Shown here one piece after another: positions 62,395-64,000 of a stretch of 64,000 nucleotides of DNA; positions within the stretch are counted from its first letter, which is position 1, and each line of letters opens with the position of its first letter. Under the pieces are notes generated by a model, which saw nothing but the letters and a program-made list of their open reading frames with translations, had not been told where the DNA came from and ran no database searches. Source of the stretch: Woeseiaceae bacterium (GTDB taxonomy: Bacteria > Pseudomonadota > Gammaproteobacteria > Steroidobacterales > Woeseiaceae); contig JANQGQ010000009.1 in the NCBI GenBank assembly GCA_028277185.1, forward strand, positions 1-64,000, in the 5' to 3' direction. The position numbers and the translations under genes were made by a program.

Positions 62395-64000
62395 ATGGAC
62401 GTCACCCCGATCCTCGAAAACCTCAACGACGCCCAGCGCGAGGCCGTCACGGCACCCGCCGAACCCACGCTCGTCATCGCGGGCGCCGGGAGCGGCAAGA
62501 CGCGCGTGCTCGTGCATCGCGCCGCCTGGCTCATCGACGTGGAGCACGTCTCCCCGCAGAGCCTCCTCGCCGTAACCTTCACGAACAAGGCGGCTGCCGA
62601 GATGCGCGGCCGTATCGAGTCGCTGCTCGGCCTCCCGGTCCAGCATCTCTGGATCGGCACGTTTCACGGTCTCGCGCACCGTCTCCTCAGACGCCACTGG
62701 CGCGAGGCGAAGCTGCCGCAGAGCTTCCAGATCATCGACGCCGACGACCAGCAGCGCATCATCAAGCGTCTCTTAAGGAGCATGGAGATCGACGACGGCC
62801 GCTATACGCCGCGCGAGATCCAGTACTTCGTCAACAAGCAAAAGGACGAGGGCCTGAGGCCGCGGCACCTGGACGACGACGGCGACCCCGAGCGCCGCCA
62901 GATGATTACCGTATACGCAGCCTACGAGGAGGTCTGCGAGCGCGGCGGACTCGTCGATTTCGCGGAGCTCCTCCTGCGCGCCCACGAGTTGTGGCGCGAC
63001 AACGCCGAGCTCCTGGCCCACTACCGCCAGCGCTTCGGGCATATTCTCGTCGACGAGTTCCAGGACACGAACGCAATCCAGTACGCGTGGCTGCGCCTGT
63101 TGGCCGGTAACAGCGGCGTTCCGTTCGCGGTCGGCGACGACGATCAGTCGATATATCGCTGGCGCGGCGCCCGCGTGGAGCACATCCTTAAGTTTCAGCG
63201 CGATTTCCCGGGCGCGCGCGTCGTCAAGCTGGAGCAGAACTATCGCTCGACCGGCACGATCCTGAACGCGGCCAACGCGGTCATTGCCCACAACAGCGCC
63301 CGCATGGGCAAGAACCTGTGGACCGAAGGCTCGGCCGGCGAGCCGATCAGGATCTACGCCGCCTACAACGAGCGCGACGAAGCCGAGTTCATCGTCGGGC
63401 GGCTCCGCGACTGGAGCGATCAGGGCAACGCGCGGCAGGACGCCGCGATACTGTACCGCTCGAACGCGCAATCGCGGGTTCTCGAAGAAGCACTCATCAA
63501 CGCGCGAATCCCATACCGGGTCTACGGCGGCCTGCGCTTCTTCGAACGCCAGGAGATCAAAGACGCGCTGGCGTACCTGCGCCTCACCCTCAATCGCGAC
63601 GACGACGCGTCCTTCGAGCGCATCGTCAACCGGCCGACGCGCGGGATCGGCGCACGGACGGTCGAAGAAATGCGGTCATACGCCCGGGCCAACGCCTGCT
63701 CGCTCTGGCGGGCGGCCGGCGCCCTGGCAAGCGACGTGCTTGCCGGGCGGGCCGCAAAGGCCGTCCTTGCGTTCATGACGCTCATCGAGCGGCTAGAGCG
63801 CGAGACGCGCGAGCTCGCGCTCGAAGACAAAGTCGATCACGTCATCGCGATGAGCGGACTCGTCGAGTTCTACAAGAAGGAAAAAGGCGAGAAGGGCGCA
63901 ACGCGGATCGAGAACCTCGAAGAACTCGTCAGCGCCGCGAAGAGCTTCGAGCCGGACCCCGCGGCCGAGATGCAGCCGCTCGACGAGTTCCTCGCGCACG
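62395..64000 (+). CDS. uvrD: DNA helicase II, 5' part (cut by window end)
   Basis: UvrD unwinds DNA in nucleotide excision and mismatch repair. The reading frame from ATG 62395 (MDVTPILENLNDAQREAVTA) runs without a stop to the window end, about 535 residues of an expected 720. Walker A AGAGSGKTRVLVHR, Ia/Ib VTFTNKAAAEMR and GTFHGLAHRLLRR, DEFQDTN (motif II), GDDDQSIYRWRGA (motif III) and LEQNYRSTGTILNAAN (motif IV) are present. Extended similarity to E. coli UvrD, including EKGEKGATRIENLEELV near the cut, separates it from Rep and PcrA. Confidence 0.97.
   Translation, partial: MDVTPILENLNDAQREAVTAPAEPTLVIAGAGSGKTRVLVHRAAWLIDVEHVSPQSLLAVTFTNKAAAEMRGRIESLLGLPVQHLWIGTFHGLAHRLLRRHWREAKLPQSFQIIDADDQQRIIKRLLRSMEIDDGRYTPREIQYFVNKQKDEGLRPRHLDDDGDPERRQMITVYAAYEEVCERGGLVDFAELLLRAHELWRDNAELLAHYRQRFGHILVDEFQDTNAIQYAWLRLLAGNSGVPFAVGDDDQSIYRWRGARVEHILKFQRDFPGARVVKLEQNYRSTGTILNAANAVIAHNSARMGKNLWTEGSAGEPIRIYAAYNERDEAEFIVGRLRDWSDQGNARQDAAILYRSNAQSRVLEEALINARIPYRVYGGLRFFERQEIKDALAYLRLTLNRDDDASFERIVNRPTRGIGARTVEEMRSYARANACSLWRAAGALASDVLAGRAAKAVLAFMTLIERLERETRELALEDKVDHVIAMSGLVEFYKKEKGEKGATRIENLEELVSAAKSFEPDPAAEMQPLDEFLAH

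Overview
This 64 kb window is a GC-rich, gene-dense stretch of a bacterial chromosome. It holds almost only conserved housekeeping genes and has no rRNA, tRNA, CRISPR array, prophage or transposase that I could find. Gene content and order point to a gammaproteobacterium: pilMNOPQ next to aroK, aroB and dgt; yicC-gmk-rpoZ-spoT-ridA-recG; ybbA-ybbP divergent from tesA; YcgN, YajQ, UbiA and RidA; and an aa3-type cytochrome oxidase cluster with ctaG. A deep-branching, aerobic, high-GC lineage such as Woeseiales, Steroidobacterales or Nevskiales is my guess; no gene fixes the genus. The cell should be Gram-negative (secretin PilQ, lipoproteins, an outer-membrane barrel), make type IV pili and respire oxygen.

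Left part (1-13 kb). A complete trp operon trpE-G-D-C-F-B-A runs on the minus strand with nearly every junction overlapping. It ends in a small DUF2007/zinc-ribbon gene. A textbook attenuator lies in front of trpE: a 23-residue leader peptide with a Trp triplet, a competing hairpin and an 11-bp terminator with seven U. The promoter sits so close to the leader ATG that the leader mRNA is probably leaderless. Upstream are an SLC13-type transporter, then YajQ and PEP carboxylase on the plus strand.

Middle part (13-43 kb). Metabolic and envelope genes follow: an iodotyrosine-deiodinase-like nitroreductase, ycgN, a 2-hydroxyacid dehydrogenase, ybbAP/tesA, fadD, pyrF-hemE, dgt, aroB, aroK, the pilMNOPQ operon, divergent PBP1A, gltA, rpmE, and a stp-rph-rdgB-hemW operon divergent from yicC. 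Between rpmE and hemW is an AT-rich segment with an inverted pair of perfect DnaA boxes and a third box nearby.

Right part (43-64 kb). Stringent response and repair genes (rpoZ, spoT, ridA, recG) lead into ubiA, comF and bioC. The cytochrome c oxidase cluster follows: coxB, ctaD, a 40-aa membrane protein missed by length cut-offs, ctaG, ctaE, an antisense DUF2909 gene, SURF1, a Sco-like CxxxC protein and ctaB. Heme A synthase (ctaA) is absent from the cluster. Then come a GNAT enzyme, a DUF2267 protein, an exported amidohydrolase, a very acidic exported protein next to a TPR plus outer-membrane-barrel protein, and the 5' part of uvrD cut by the window end.

Small repeats are scattered through intergenic space: a GC-rich two-module repeat at three places, a 22-bp-arm inverted repeat after dgt, a GGTGTCAGGCACC-type inverted repeat before rpoZ, and a ~52-bp tandem repeat between rpmE and gltA. 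I found no clear new defence or mobile system. The most rewarding leads are the leaderless trp attenuator, the DnaA-box region, the repeat families, the acidic-protein/TPR-barrel pair and the ctaA-less oxidase cluster.
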